Shown here one piece after another: positions 18,692 through 28,826 of a stretch of DNA of 64,000 bases. This DNA is from Burkholderiales bacterium. GTDB lineage: Bacteria > Pseudomonadota > Gammaproteobacteria > Burkholderiales > Burkholderiaceae_C. Positions within the stretch are counted from its first letter, which is position 1. Every line of letters begins with the position of its first letter. The notes beneath the pieces are model-generated. The model was not told where the DNA came from and searched no databases. It saw only the letters and a program-made list of their open reading frames with translations. The stretch is taken from the NCBI GenBank assembly GCA_016213205.1, contig JACRAZ010000003.1, positions 1-64,000 of the forward strand. Direction: 5' to 3'. Both the position numbers and the translations under genes were made by a program.

Positions 18692-19579
18692 TCAACGCGC
18701 CGGCCACCAGGGGAAGAAGAAGTCGGGCATGCCGTCCGACACCTGCTGCGTGAAGCGCGGCGGCCGCTTCTCATTGAAGGCCTGCACGCCTTCGCGCCCG
18801 TCGTGCCGGCTGGCATGCAGGATGGCCAGCGATTCCACCGCATGCGCCTGGCGCGGGTGCGGCGCGGCATGGTTGCGCATCATCATCTGGCGCATCAGCG
18901 CGATGGCCACCGGGCTGCGCTGGTCGATGTAGCGGTGGGCGAGCTGGTGCGCCTCGGCCAGCAGCTGCTCGTGCGGCACCACGGCCTTCAGCAGGCGGCC
19001 GCGCAGCGCCTCCTCGGGCTCCAGGATGTCGGCCGCGTACACCCAATCCAGCGCCTGCTGCAGGCCCACGATGCGCGGCAGGAACCAGGTGGAACAGGCC
19101 TCGGGCACGATGCCGATGCGGCCGAACACGAAGCCGATGCGCGCCTTGTCCGACGCGAGGCGGATGTCCATCGGCAGCGTCATCGTCGCGCCGATGCCCA
19201 CCGCGGGGCCGTTGATCGCGGCGATCACCGGCTTCAGGCAATCGTAGATCGCCAGCGCCACGCGGCCGCCGGTGTCGCGCACCTGGTTCACTATGACAGG
19301 GTCGTCCCAGCGCGCCTCCAGCTCGGGCACGCTGGGCGACAGGGATTCGTCCAGGCCGAACACGTTGCCCGCCACCGAGAGGTCCATGCCGGCGCAGAAG
19401 GCCCGGCCGGCGCCGGTGACGACGATGGCGCCCACCGCGTCGTCGGCGCTGGCGCGGGTGAAGGCATCGACCAGCTCGTTGGCCATCTCCACCGTGAAGG
19501 CATTGAGCTGCGCCGGGCGGTTCAGCGTGAGCGTGAGCACGCGCGCGTCGATCTGCCAGTCCAGGGTGTTGTAGCTCAT
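18692..19579 (-). CDS. enoyl-CoA hydratase/isomerase family protein
   Basis: A 295-residue crotonase-fold enzyme acting on acyl-CoA thioesters. The oxyanion-hole segments are GAGRAFCAGMDL (near 58-69) and AAINGPAVGIGATMTLPMDIRL (near 118-139). The later motif GIVPEACSTWFLPRIVG places a glutamate at the catalytic position and is typical of one bacterial enoyl-CoA hydratase subgroup. ATG 19579 is chosen because it gives the standard N-terminus (MSYNTLDW). It is not in an obvious beta-oxidation operon, so the substrate is unknown. Confidence 0.88.
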   Translation of the reverse strand: MSYNTLDWQIDARVLTLTLNRPAQLNAFTVEMANELVDAFTRASADDAVGAIVVTGAGRAFCAGMDLSVAGNVFGLDESLSPSVPELEARWDDPVIVNQVRDTGGRVALAIYDCLKPVIAAINGPAVGIGATMTLPMDIRLASDKARIGFVFGRIGIVPEACSTWFLPRIVGLQQALDWVYAADILEPEEALRGRLLKAVVPHEQLLAEAHQLAHRYIDQRSPVAIALMRQMMMRNHAAPHPRQAHAVESLAILHASRHDGREGVQAFNEKRPPRFTQQVSDGMPDFFFPWWPAR

Positions 19580-19683
19580 CGCAGGGCGCTCCATCGGCTT
19601 GGGGAGCGGCCAGCATAGGCTGGCCTTGCTGGTGATGGCGGTCACATCGGCGACGCGCGGTGCGCACTAACCTCGCGCCCCTC

Positions 19684-21525
<1,842 letters not shown>

Positions 21526-21569
21526 TCACCCGCTGCCTGCCCGGGCGGTGGATGCGCTAAGGTGAGCCG

Positions 21570-22250
21570 ATGGCACAAGACCTCAGCGGCAAGCGCATCG
21601 CCGTCACCCAGGCGCAGGATTTCATGGGCCCGGTGCTGTGCACCGTGCTGGCCGAACACGGCGCCGAGGTGATCGCGCTCACCGTGCCACCCACCGAGGC
21701 CGAAGCGATGGACCTGGCGCTGGCCGCGGCGGGGCGCATCGATGCGCTGGTGGCCAACCTCGGCGTGCCCGCGCCCAGCACGCTGGCCGTGCAGGCCGAC
21801 GACGAGGAATGGCGCGCCACCTTCGCCGCGATGGTGGACCCGCTGCCGCGCATCTGCCGCGCTGTGCTGCCGGCGATGATCACCCGGCGCGCGGGCAAGA
21901 TCCTGGTGATGGGCAGCGCCTCGGCGCTGCGCGGCATGCGGCGCGCTTCCACCTACAGCGCCGCACGCGGCGCGCAGCTGGCCTATGTGCAGGCACTGGG
22001 CGTGGAGGTGGCCGAGCACAACGTGCAGGTCAACGCGATCGCGCAGAACTTCGTCGAGAACCCGACCTACTTTCCGCCCGAGGTGCAGGCCAACCCGCGC
22101 TTCCAGGAGCGGCTCAAGCGCGAGGTGCCGCTGGGCCGGCTGGTGGGCGCGCGCGAGGACGCCGAGTTCGCCGCCTACCTGTGCAGCGACGCGGCCAACT
22201 GCTTCGTGGGCCAGGTGTTCCCGGTCTGCGGGGGCTGGGTGCAGCGCTGA
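21570..22250 (+). CDS. halohydrin dehalogenase-like SDR-superfamily protein
   Basis: A 226-residue Rossmann-fold protein that is not a classical dehydrogenase. The glycine-rich NAD motif is replaced by VTQAQDFMG, which fits T-X4-F-X-G (Thr13, Phe18, Gly20). The catalytic triad fits S-X12-Y-X3-R (Ser116, Tyr129, Arg133), with Arg in place of the usual Lys. Both patterns define halohydrin dehalogenases, which interconvert vicinal haloalcohols and epoxides without a cofactor. Remembered HheC aligns well through the C-terminal half (YTSARAG, AIGPN, PYFYP, LQRLG, GQVFWLAGG). The natural substrate is unknown. A terminator follows at 22300. Confidence 0.82.
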   Translation: MAQDLSGKRIAVTQAQDFMGPVLCTVLAEHGAEVIALTVPPTEAEAMDLALAAAGRIDALVANLGVPAPSTLAVQADDEEWRATFAAMVDPLPRICRAVLPAMITRRAGKILVMGSASALRGMRRASTYSAARGAQLAYVQALGVEVAEHNVQVNAIAQNFVENPTYFPPEVQANPRFQERLKREVPLGRLVGAREDAEFAAYLCSDAANCFVGQVFPVCGGWVQR

Positions 22251-22299
22251 AACGCGCAGGCACCTGCACATTTTTTCCAGGCACCCGCCGGACGCCGCC

Positions 22300-22325
22300 A
22301 AGCCCTTGATGGGCTTGCGTTTTTT
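22300..22325 (+). terminator. rho-independent terminator after the dehalogenase-like gene
   Basis: Stem AAGCCC / GGGCTT with a 5-nt loop, followed after GCG by six T (22320-22325), 49 nt past the stop codon. Confidence 0.8.
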
Positions 22326-22460
22326 CCGCACTGGCGGGCCGCACCGCATGGGAAAAACGTACTACCGGCATGTCGCCAAGGCCCGGCGCGCTGCTGGCAG
22401 ACCCGCCGCTTCGCGCCCAAGTGCTTGATTTCAAAGCCTTTCTTCCTGCCGCGCAGGGGC

Positions 22461-22475
22461 TGGCACAGGCTATGC
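22461..22475 (+). promoter_or_regulatory. candidate sigma-54 promoter
   Basis: TGGCACAGGCTATGC has the correct 10-nt gap between GG and GC and two mismatches to the RpoN core. It lies about 80 nt upstream of the small membrane protein gene at 22558. The rest of 22326-22557 shows no gene that I can support. Confidence 0.4.
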
Positions 22476-22557
22476 GTTGAACTGATCGAACACCGAAACC
22501 TCCGAAAGCCCCGGTCACCCGAAGCCCAGGAGTCCCAAGCACCCGCTGGAGAAGATC

Positions 22558-22905
22558 ATGACAACGCTGCACACCTTCACGACCCGCACCCCGATGACCA
22601 CCGCCCGCACGTTCGGACTGCTGGCCGCCGCCCCCTTCATCGGTCTGGTCTTCGTGCTCGTGATGCCCTTCGCCGGGCTCGCGCTGCTCGCCGGCCACGC
22701 GCTGAAGGCGATGCTGAAGGACGGTCGGCTGCTGCGCGCCGCCCGCAACATCGCGCTGTTCTTCGCCGCCCCGTTCATCGGCCTCGGCTACATCCTGCTG
22801 ATGCCGCTGGCCGGTTTGGCCGCCCTGGCCTGGATCGCGCTGCGCACCACGCCCACGGGCGAACACACCACCACGCGCGCCGGGCTGGCACCGCAAGCCG
22901 CCTGA
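22558..22905 (+). CDS. small membrane protein with an internal duplication
   Basis: A 115-residue protein made of two near-identical hydrophobic units, AAAPFIGLVFVLVMPFAGLA (about 22-41) and AAPFIGLGYILLMPLAGLAA (about 70-89). They are joined by a cationic stretch (LKAMLKDGRLLRAARN). Each unit probably forms one or two membrane passes. ATG 22558 follows GGAGAAG. It stands as a single gene between a candidate sigma-54 promoter and a strong terminator. No family is recognised; a stress or envelope role is speculation. Confidence 0.75.
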   Translation: MTTLHTFTTRTPMTTARTFGLLAAAPFIGLVFVLVMPFAGLALLAGHALKAMLKDGRLLRAARNIALFFAAPFIGLGYILLMPLAGLAALAWIALRTTPTGEHTTTRAGLAPQAA

Positions 22906-22930
22906 GCCTGCGGACACCCTCGCAACACAA

Positions 22931-22964
22931 GCGGCCGGCTGATCAGCCGGCCGCAGTGTTTTTT
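22931..22964. terminator. strong rho-independent terminator
   Basis: A perfect 24-bp palindrome (22931-22954, starting GCGGCCGGCTGA) is followed by a six-T run at 22959-22964. It closes the small membrane protein gene and, being symmetrical, may also stop transcription from the convergent OmpA gene. Confidence 0.88.
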
Positions 22965-22981
22965 AAGCCCCCGCCGCGGGA

Positions 22982-24226
22982 TCAGCAGTCGCCGACCTTG
23001 AACTCCACGCGCCGGTCCAGCGCATCGCTGGCGTCGTCGGTGCCGGTGCCGATCAGGTTCTCGCGGAAGCCCACGCCACTGGCCTTGAGCCGGCCGGCCA
23101 GCGCCGGCGCCTCGGCTTCCAGCTTGGCGCGGATGAAGGCCGCGCGCTGCGCGGACAGGCGGTCGTTGTAGGCCTCCGAGCCGGTGTGGCTGGTGTGGCC
23201 CACCACGTCCATGCACACGCGCGAACCGGCGGCCTGGCGGGCGATCTGGCGCAGCCACAGCGTGTAGGGGCCGCTGATCTTGCTGTCGGACCAGAAATCG
23301 GTGCCGCCGGGGTTGAACAGGAACTTCACGCCCAACGACTTGGACGCCAGGCCCAGCGCCACCACCTTGCCGAAGGCCTGCTCGGCCTCGGCCAGGTTGC
23401 CCAGCTTCCAGTTCGACAGGTACACACCGTTGAGTGAGCGCATCTGCTCGCCCGCCGGCGTGGCCAGCGCGCTGCGGTACAGGCCGAGTGCTTCCTGGTA
23501 GCGCTCGGCGTTGTAGGCGGAGGTGGCTTCCTGGATCACCGCCGCCGCGGTCACCCGCTCGAGGTAGGCGCCATCGGCCGCCTGGCCGGGTGCGGCCTGC
23601 GCGGTGCGCAGGTAGCCATCGACCACGCGGTCCTTCAGCAGGATGACCGGTGTGTCGCGGTAGTACGGCGTGGGCGTGGTGTCGAAGCCTTCGTCACGCG
23701 CGCGCGACGAGGCCTGTGCCACCACCTGGCCCGTCTTGAGCTCGGTGAGCGAGAGGTGGATCTGGTACGCACCGCGCCCGCTGTCCAGCCGCGTGATCGT
23801 GCCCACCGCCAGGTACTGTGCCCGGGTGATGCTGGCCTGCGCGAAGGGCAGCACCTCGAGCAGCGCATGGGTGCGCAGCCGGTCGTTCACCTTCTGGTCG
23901 AACTGGCGTGTCAGGGTGGTCTGCTGGCCCGAGGCGGCATCGAGCGAGGGGTCCATCAGCACCGGCCGCCGGGCCGGCTTTTCCAGCCGCGACAGCAGGG
24001 TTTCGGGGGGCTTCACCTGCGCGGCCAGGCTGTCCACCGCCAGGGCTACCGCCTGGTCGAGCGAAACCGCGTCGGTGCTGCTGCGCACCACCGGTGCCGG
24101 CGGCGGGGTCTGGCAACCGGCGGCCGCCAGCAGCAAGGCGGCCAGCCACACGCCCTGCCAGCGCTGGCCCACACGGCGCAGCGCGTGATGCGGGGCAGAA
24201 GGCTGACGGATCATTTGCATGCTCAT
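22982..24226 (-). CDS. OmpA-family outer-membrane lipoprotein with TPR-like middle
   Basis: A 414-residue lipoprotein with lipobox AAGC (Cys38). The N-terminal part (about 50-200) resembles the FlgO/LpoB-like fold (RQFDQKVNDRL, LEVLPF, YLAVGTI). A TPR-like segment follows (about 225-290, YNAERYQEALGLYRSAL). The C-terminal OmpA-like peptidoglycan-binding domain has VVGHTSHTGSEAYNDRLSAQ and ends in RRVEFKV. ATG 24226 overlaps the kinase stop as ATGA behind AGAGGAG, so expression is coupled to the kinase. A role at the cell wall under kinase control is inferred from context. Confidence 0.82.
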   Translation of the reverse strand: MSMQMIRQPSAPHHALRRVGQRWQGVWLAALLLAAAGCQTPPPAPVVRSSTDAVSLDQAVALAVDSLAAQVKPPETLLSRLEKPARRPVLMDPSLDAASGQQTTLTRQFDQKVNDRLRTHALLEVLPFAQASITRAQYLAVGTITRLDSGRGAYQIHLSLTELKTGQVVAQASSRARDEGFDTTPTPYYRDTPVILLKDRVVDGYLRTAQAAPGQAADGAYLERVTAAAVIQEATSAYNAERYQEALGLYRSALATPAGEQMRSLNGVYLSNWKLGNLAEAEQAFGKVVALGLASKSLGVKFLFNPGGTDFWSDSKISGPYTLWLRQIARQAAGSRVCMDVVGHTSHTGSEAYNDRLSAQRAAFIRAKLEAEAPALAGRLKASGVGFRENLIGTGTDDASDALDRRVEFKVGDC

Positions 24227-25941
24227 GTGCCGCACTCCTCTTTGAGAATCCGCCGGTCGGCTGCGGTGAGTGTCTCGCCGATCGACACGCGCTGGATGAT
24301 GTCCGCACAGCGGGCGCTGTTGGCCGGAATTCTAGGTGTGCCGGTGGGCGGGTTGGGGTGGGTCACCGGGGGTGCCACCGTCTCGGCCCGGCGCTGCGCC
24401 GGCGGCTTGGCCAGCACGGGCGCCGGCGGCCGCGGCTTCGGCACGGCGGCCGGCGCTGGGTCGGTGGTCGCCGGTGCTTTGGTCGCGGGTGCGGTCGTCG
24501 CGGGTGCGGTCGTCGCGGGTGCGGGCAGGCCCGCCGCGGGCTCGGGTGCCGGCTGCGAGGCCGCGGCCACCGGCGCCACCACCGGCGCCACCACCGGCGC
24601 CGAAGCGGCCGGCGCCGGCAACGGTGCCTCCGCAGCCGGCGCCACCACGGCAGGCGCCGCCACCTCCCGGGTGCCGGCGGAAGCGTCGTCAGCGGTGGGC
24701 GGGGCCGTGACCCACCAGATGCCCCCCAGCAAGAGCACCAGGCCCACGGCGGCCCCGGCCAGCAGGGCCCAGGTGGGGCGCGCGCGCCGTGGCACGGCGG
24801 GCATCGGGCGGGGCCTGGCGGGCGGTGCGGGTGTGGGTGCGGCTGACGGTGCGGGCACGGGCAGCGGCAACGGCGACGACAGGGGCAACGACTGGCTGCG
24901 CGTGTGCGGCCGGGTCCAGGGTTCGGCATCGGGCGCCATGCGCGGCGCCAGCACGATGCGGCCGGATTCCTGGGTGGGCTCCAGCGCCATCAGCTTGCGC
25001 AGCTCGGCCACGGTTTGCGGCCGGCCTTCGGGCCGCACCACCAGCATGCGGTCCACCGCGCGCAGCAGCCGCTCGCTGTAGCGCCCGGCCAGGCGCTGCG
25101 CCAGCGGCACCATGTCGTCGGCCACCAGGCGGGTCACCGAGGCGCGGGGCACCACGCCGGTCATCGCGAAATGCAGCACCGCGCCCAGCGCGTACAGGTC
25201 TGTCCAGGGGCCCTGGCCGGGGCCGGGCATGTCGCCGTACTGCTCGATCGGCGCGTATCCCGGCTTCAGGATCACGGTGACGGCCTTGGTCATGTCGCCG
25301 ATCACCCGGCGCGCGGCGCCGAAGTCCAGCAGCAGCGGCCGGCCCTCGTCGACCAGCAGCACGTTGTCGGGCGCGATGTCGCGGTGGTAGCAGGAGGCCG
25401 CGTGCATGTATTCCAGCGCGGCCAGCAGCGGGGTGAGCAGGTCGCGCAGCCAGCGCTCGTCGGGCGCGCGGTCGCTGCTGGCCAGCGCCTCCTTCAGGGT
25501 GATGCCTTCGTAGAACGGCATCGCCATGTAGGCCGTGCCGTTGGCCTGCCAGAAGCGGTGCACCTTCACCAGCGAGGGGTGGTCGAAGCTGGCCAGCAGC
25601 TTGGCCTCGTTGATGAAGCTGCGCAGCCCGGCGTCGAAGGATTCGGCCGCGCGGGCCGACTTCACCTGCACCTGCATGCCCTGCGCGCGCCAGGCCAGCG
25701 AGGCGGGCATGTACTCCTTGATCGCGATGCGCCGCTGCAGCGAATGGTCCCAGGCCAGGTAGACGATGCCGAAGCCGCCTTCGCCGAGCACGCCGCTGAT
25801 CTCGTACTCGTCCAGCCGCAGGCCCACCGCGAGCTTGTTGCCGGTGACGGGTTCCGCCGCGTCGAGGTCGACGTCGGGCTGCACGGAGGACGGGGCGAAC
25901 GCCGGGCGCGAATCGTCGTCGGCGGGACGGGCGGCGTTCAT
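24223..25941 (-). CDS. Ser/Thr protein kinase with transmembrane segment (Hanks type)
   Basis: A 572-residue kinase. The glycine loop is GEGGFG (53-58), the ATP lysine Lys75 (IAIKEYMP), helix-C Glu112 and DFG 206-208. The catalytic loop reads HRDIAPDN, so the usual HRDxKxxN lysine is Ala190, while Asp188 and Asn193 are present. After the kinase domain (to about 320) comes a Pro/Ala-rich linker, one membrane helix near 400-422 (LLAGAAVGLVLLLGGIWWV) and a long Ala/Pro/Thr periplasmic tail ending with a small Cys-containing domain. It is the first gene of a two-gene operon with the OmpA lipoprotein. Targets are unknown. Confidence 0.88.
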   Translation of the reverse strand: MNAARPADDDSRPAFAPSSVQPDVDLDAAEPVTGNKLAVGLRLDEYEISGVLGEGGFGIVYLAWDHSLQRRIAIKEYMPASLAWRAQGMQVQVKSARAAESFDAGLRSFINEAKLLASFDHPSLVKVHRFWQANGTAYMAMPFYEGITLKEALASSDRAPDERWLRDLLTPLLAALEYMHAASCYHRDIAPDNVLLVDEGRPLLLDFGAARRVIGDMTKAVTVILKPGYAPIEQYGDMPGPGQGPWTDLYALGAVLHFAMTGVVPRASVTRLVADDMVPLAQRLAGRYSERLLRAVDRMLVVRPEGRPQTVAELRKLMALEPTQESGRIVLAPRMAPDAEPWTRPHTRSQSLPLSSPLPLPVPAPSAAPTPAPPARPRPMPAVPRRARPTWALLAGAAVGLVLLLGGIWWVTAPPTADDASAGTREVAAPAVVAPAAEAPLPAPAASAPVVAPVVAPVAAASQPAPEPAAGLPAPATTAPATTAPATKAPATTDPAPAAVPKPRPPAPVLAKPPAQRRAETVAPPVTHPNPPTGTPRIPANSARCADIIQRVSIGETLTAADRRILKEECGT

Positions 25942-26023
25942 CGGCGGAACAGCGGGAACATCCTGGAAGTGTGGCGCAGTTTGGCCGCAGGCTCGACCGC
26001 CCGTCTGCGGAGGGGCCTTGGCG

Positions 26024-26785
26024 CTACAGGCCGCAGCCGCGCAGGATCAGGCCGGCCACGTGGTCGGCCGCGCGCTGGTGGTCGCGCGCCGTGAGCTCGT
26101 TGCGGCCCAGCACGGCGCGCACCTGCACGTCGAAGTCGGCGTAGGTCTGGGTGGCGGCCCAGATCGTGAAGAACAGGTGGGTGGCATCCACCGGCGCCAT
26201 GCGGCCGGCGGCCACCCAGCCCTCGATCACCGCGGCCTTGCGCCGCACCATCGTGCGCAGCTCGGTGCGCATCAGCTCGCCCAGCACCTCGGCGCCGTGC
26301 AGCAGCTCGTTGGCGAACACGCGCGAGGCATCGGGCCGCTCGCGCGACATCTGCATCTTGGCGCGGATGTACTGCTCCAGCGCGGTGCGCGGATCGGCCT
26401 CGGCCACCAGCCCGTCCATCGGCACCAGCCAGTCGTGCAGCGTACGCGCCAGCACCGCCTGGTACAGCTCGCGCTTGCTGCCGAAGTAGTAGTGCAGATT
26501 GGCCTTGGGCAGCCCCGCCTCGTCGGCGATCTGCCCCATCGTCGCGCCGTTGAACCCAGCACGGGCGAACACGCGTTCGCCCGCGCCCAGGATCACCGCC
26601 TCGTTGGCCTGGCGGATCAAGCCTTTGGCACCTGCATCGACCACCGTTGCGGCCACCCCGTCGAGGGCCGCCCCGCCGACGGCGGCGGCCCCTCCAGTGG
26701 ACGCCGCGGAGCCGGCTCTGCCGGTCCGCTGGCGTCGCCCCCCCGGGGGGGAAGCGGCCTGCGGCCGCTTCGGGGGGGGGCTCAT
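26024..26785 (-). CDS. RutR-like TetR-family regulator of pyrimidine catabolism
   Basis: TetR-type regulator whose recognition helix (MGQIADEAGLPKANLHYYFGSKRELY) and ligand domain match remembered E. coli RutR closely, including GWV..G.(L/M)APID/VD..HL, IWA.TQ.YADF and QV.AV.G. RutR binds uracil and releases its operators. The first 45 residues from ATG 26785 are Pro/Gly/Ala-rich and encoded by a REP-like palindrome. GTG 26656 would give 210 residues, close to RutR's 212. The ATG at 26785 overlaps the preceding stop (ATGA). It is the last gene of the importer operon. Confidence 0.87.
   Translation of the reverse strand: MSPPPKRPQAASPPGGRRQRTGRAGSAASTGGAAAVGGAALDGVAATVVDAGAKGLIRQANEAVILGAGERVFARAGFNGATMGQIADEAGLPKANLHYYFGSKRELYQAVLARTLHDWLVPMDGLVAEADPRTALEQYIRAKMQMSRERPDASRVFANELLHGAEVLGELMRTELRTMVRRKAAVIEGWVAAGRMAPVDATHLFFTIWAATQTYADFDVQVRAVLGRNELTARDHQRAADHVAGLILRGCGL
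26738..26780. repeat. REP-like GC palindrome inside the regulator 5' end
   Basis: C7-G7 (26738-26751) adjoins a perfect hairpin, GAAGCGGCC / GGCCGCTTC with loop TGC (26751-26771), followed by nine G. This homopolymer-plus-palindrome design resembles repetitive extragenic palindromes. Here it is translated as the low-complexity N-terminus of the regulator. Confidence 0.65.
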
Positions 26786-27780
26786 TTCTGCGCGGCTTCC
26801 CAGACGGCGTGGCTGTAGGCGGCCTTGCCCGGATCTTTCTTGATCACCGGCGAGCTGCCACCGGTGAGCAGCACCTTCACCGTGCGCTCGTAGGCGGCGG
26901 GCTCCAGGTAGCCGATCTTGGGCGTGCCGGCGGTGCTGATCAGCGTGGCCACGTTCTTCATCTGCCGCGTCTGCACCGGCAGCGTGGCGCTGCCCGAAGG
27001 ATCGGCCGCGACGACGATCTTGGCCGCTTCCTCGGGGTTCTTCACCGCGTCGTTCCAGCCCTTGAAGGTGGCCTTCAGGAACTTGGCCATCTTGGCGACG
27101 AAGGCCTTGTCCTTGAGCTTGCTGTCCAGCACGTACAGGCCGTCTTCCAGCGAGGCGACGCCTTCCTTCTCGTAGAAAAAGGTGACGAGGTCGGCCTCCT
27201 TCACGCCGGCATCCACCACCTGCCAGTACTCGTTGTAGATCATCGTGGAGATGCACGCGGCCTGGTTCTGCAGCAGCGGGTCGACGTTGAAGCCCTGCTT
27301 GAGCACCTTCACGTCCACGTCGGGCTTCAGGCCCAGCTTGCCCATCCAGTTCAGGAACGGGTACTCGTTGCCGCCGAACCAGACGCCGAGCGTCTTGCCC
27401 TTGAAATCCTTCGGGCTGGCCACGCCGCTGGCCTTCTTGCAGGTGAGCATCAGGCCCGATTTGTCGAACACCTGCGCGATGTTGACCAGCGGCACGCCGG
27501 CTTCGCGCGCGGCCAGCGCGTCGGGCATCCAGTTGACGATGGCATCGGCCTGGTTGCCCGCCAGCACCTGCACCGGCGAGACATCGGGGCCGCCGGGCTT
27601 GATGGTCACGTCCAGCCCCTCGGCCTTGTAGTAGCCCTTGGCGGCGGCCACGTAGTAGCCGGCGAACTGGGCCTGCGGCACCCACTTCATCTGCACGGTG
27701 ATCTTGTCGGCCGCCTGCGTGGCCAGGCTGCACAGGGCCATTGCCGCCACCAGGGCGGTCTTGATCGGGAAAGCCTTCAT
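26782..27780 (-). CDS. NMT1/THI5-type ABC substrate-binding protein
   Basis: A 332-residue periplasmic protein with signal peptide (1 to about 23, SLATQAAD). It has the NMT1/THI5 fold typical of pyrimidine-precursor, taurine and nitrate-like importers (VQMKWVPQAQFAGYYVAAAKGYY, GLDVTIKPGG, VNWMPDAL). Coupling to a RutR-like regulator and to the pre operon operator suggests a pyrimidine or related base as ligand; this is inference. ATG 27780 follows AAAAGGAGC. It is encoded after the ATPase and two permeases. Confidence 0.9.
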   Translation of the reverse strand: MKAFPIKTALVAAMALCSLATQAADKITVQMKWVPQAQFAGYYVAAAKGYYKAEGLDVTIKPGGPDVSPVQVLAGNQADAIVNWMPDALAAREAGVPLVNIAQVFDKSGLMLTCKKASGVASPKDFKGKTLGVWFGGNEYPFLNWMGKLGLKPDVDVKVLKQGFNVDPLLQNQAACISTMIYNEYWQVVDAGVKEADLVTFFYEKEGVASLEDGLYVLDSKLKDKAFVAKMAKFLKATFKGWNDAVKNPEEAAKIVVAADPSGSATLPVQTRQMKNVATLISTAGTPKIGYLEPAAYERTVKVLLTGGSSPVIKKDPGKAAYSHAVWEAAQK

Positions 27781-27854
27781 CACTTGCTGCTCCTTTTGGG
27801 TGATAGGGACAGGGAACGCATCGCGGGGATCGCCCGCGGGGAGGAAACTCGGGT

Positions 27855-28826
27855 TCATGCCACCGCCGCGCGCACCGAAGGGTGCCAGAAGGCCACGCGC
27901 CGCTCCAGTTGCACCAGCAGCGCATAGGCCAGCGAGCCCGTGACCGAGGCGACGACGATCGCGCCCCACACCAGCGCCATGTTCATGCGCGCGGCCTCGG
28001 TGCTGATGCGAAAGCCCAGGCCCACCGTGGGCGAGCCGAAGAACTCGGCCACGATCGCGCCGATCAGGGCCAGCGTGGCATTGACCTTCAGCGCGCTGAA
28101 GATGAACGGCATCGCACACGGCAGGCGCAGGTCCAGCAGCGTGCGGCCGTAGCCCGCGGCATAGCTGTGCATCAGCTCACGCTCGATGCGCCCGGCCGCG
28201 GCCAGCCCGGCCAGCGTGGACACCAGCATCGGGAAGAAGGTCATCAGCACCACCACCGCGGCCTTGCTGGGCCATTCGAAACCGAACCACATCACCGCGA
28301 TCGGCGCCACCGCCACCAGCGGCACCGTGCTGGTGAGCGAGGCCAGCGGCAGCAACCCGCGCTGCAGGAAGGGCGCGCGGTCGATCGCCACGCCCACGCC
28401 GAAGCCCAGCGCGCAGCCCAGCAGCCAGCCGACCAGCACGGCCTTCAGCACGGTTTGCACGAAGTCGCCGGCCAGCACGTCCCAGCGGTCCAGCATGGCC
28501 TGCAGGATGTGCGAGGGCGCGGGCAGCAGCACCCGCGGCACGTCGAACAGCACCACGCCCACCTGCCAGAAGAACACCACCCACAGGCCGAACAGCGCGG
28601 CCGTGAGCGTGCCCAGCGCGCGGTGGCCATCGAGCGCGGCCACCTGCTGCACGCTGGCCGCGGCCAGCAGCACCGTGGCGGCCAGCCCGGCCAGCAGCAG
28701 CGCCGGAGGGCCGTCGTCGGGCGGCGCCTCGGGCATGGCCAGCCACAGGCCCGCGGCCACCACCAGCGCCAATGCCAGTACGGCCCACAGCCGCGCGGGC
28801 ACCTGCAGCCTGCGCGCGCCCGTCAT
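27855..28826 (-). CDS. ABC transporter permease (second)
   Basis: A 323-residue inner-membrane permease of the SsuC/TauC/ThiX class (BPD_transp_1). The N-terminal extension carries extra hydrophobic segments (about 10-30, 44-62, 75-98). Core helices follow, and the EAA-type coupling loop contains ELMHSYAAGYGRTLLDLRLPCAMPFI. ATG 28826 overlaps the first permease stop as ATGA. It would pair with the 28823-29698 permease to form the channel. Confidence 0.88.
   Translation of the reverse strand: MTGARRLQVPARLWAVLALALVVAAGLWLAMPEAPPDDGPPALLLAGLAATVLLAAASVQQVAALDGHRALGTLTAALFGLWVVFFWQVGVVLFDVPRVLLPAPSHILQAMLDRWDVLAGDFVQTVLKAVLVGWLLGCALGFGVGVAIDRAPFLQRGLLPLASLTSTVPLVAVAPIAVMWFGFEWPSKAAVVVLMTFFPMLVSTLAGLAAAGRIERELMHSYAAGYGRTLLDLRLPCAMPFIFSALKVNATLALIGAIVAEFFGSPTVGLGFRISTEAARMNMALVWGAIVVASVTGSLAYALLVQLERRVAFWHPSVRAAVA

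Noticed and set aside
21570..22250. Annotation as a classical SDR dehydrogenase.
   Set aside because: The glycine-rich NAD motif and catalytic Lys are missing, and the replacements match halohydrin dehalogenases.
22348..22428. A 26-codon open frame (MGKTYYRHVAKARRAA...).
   Set aside because: It has no ribosome binding site, and the candidate promoter lies downstream of it. It may be chance.
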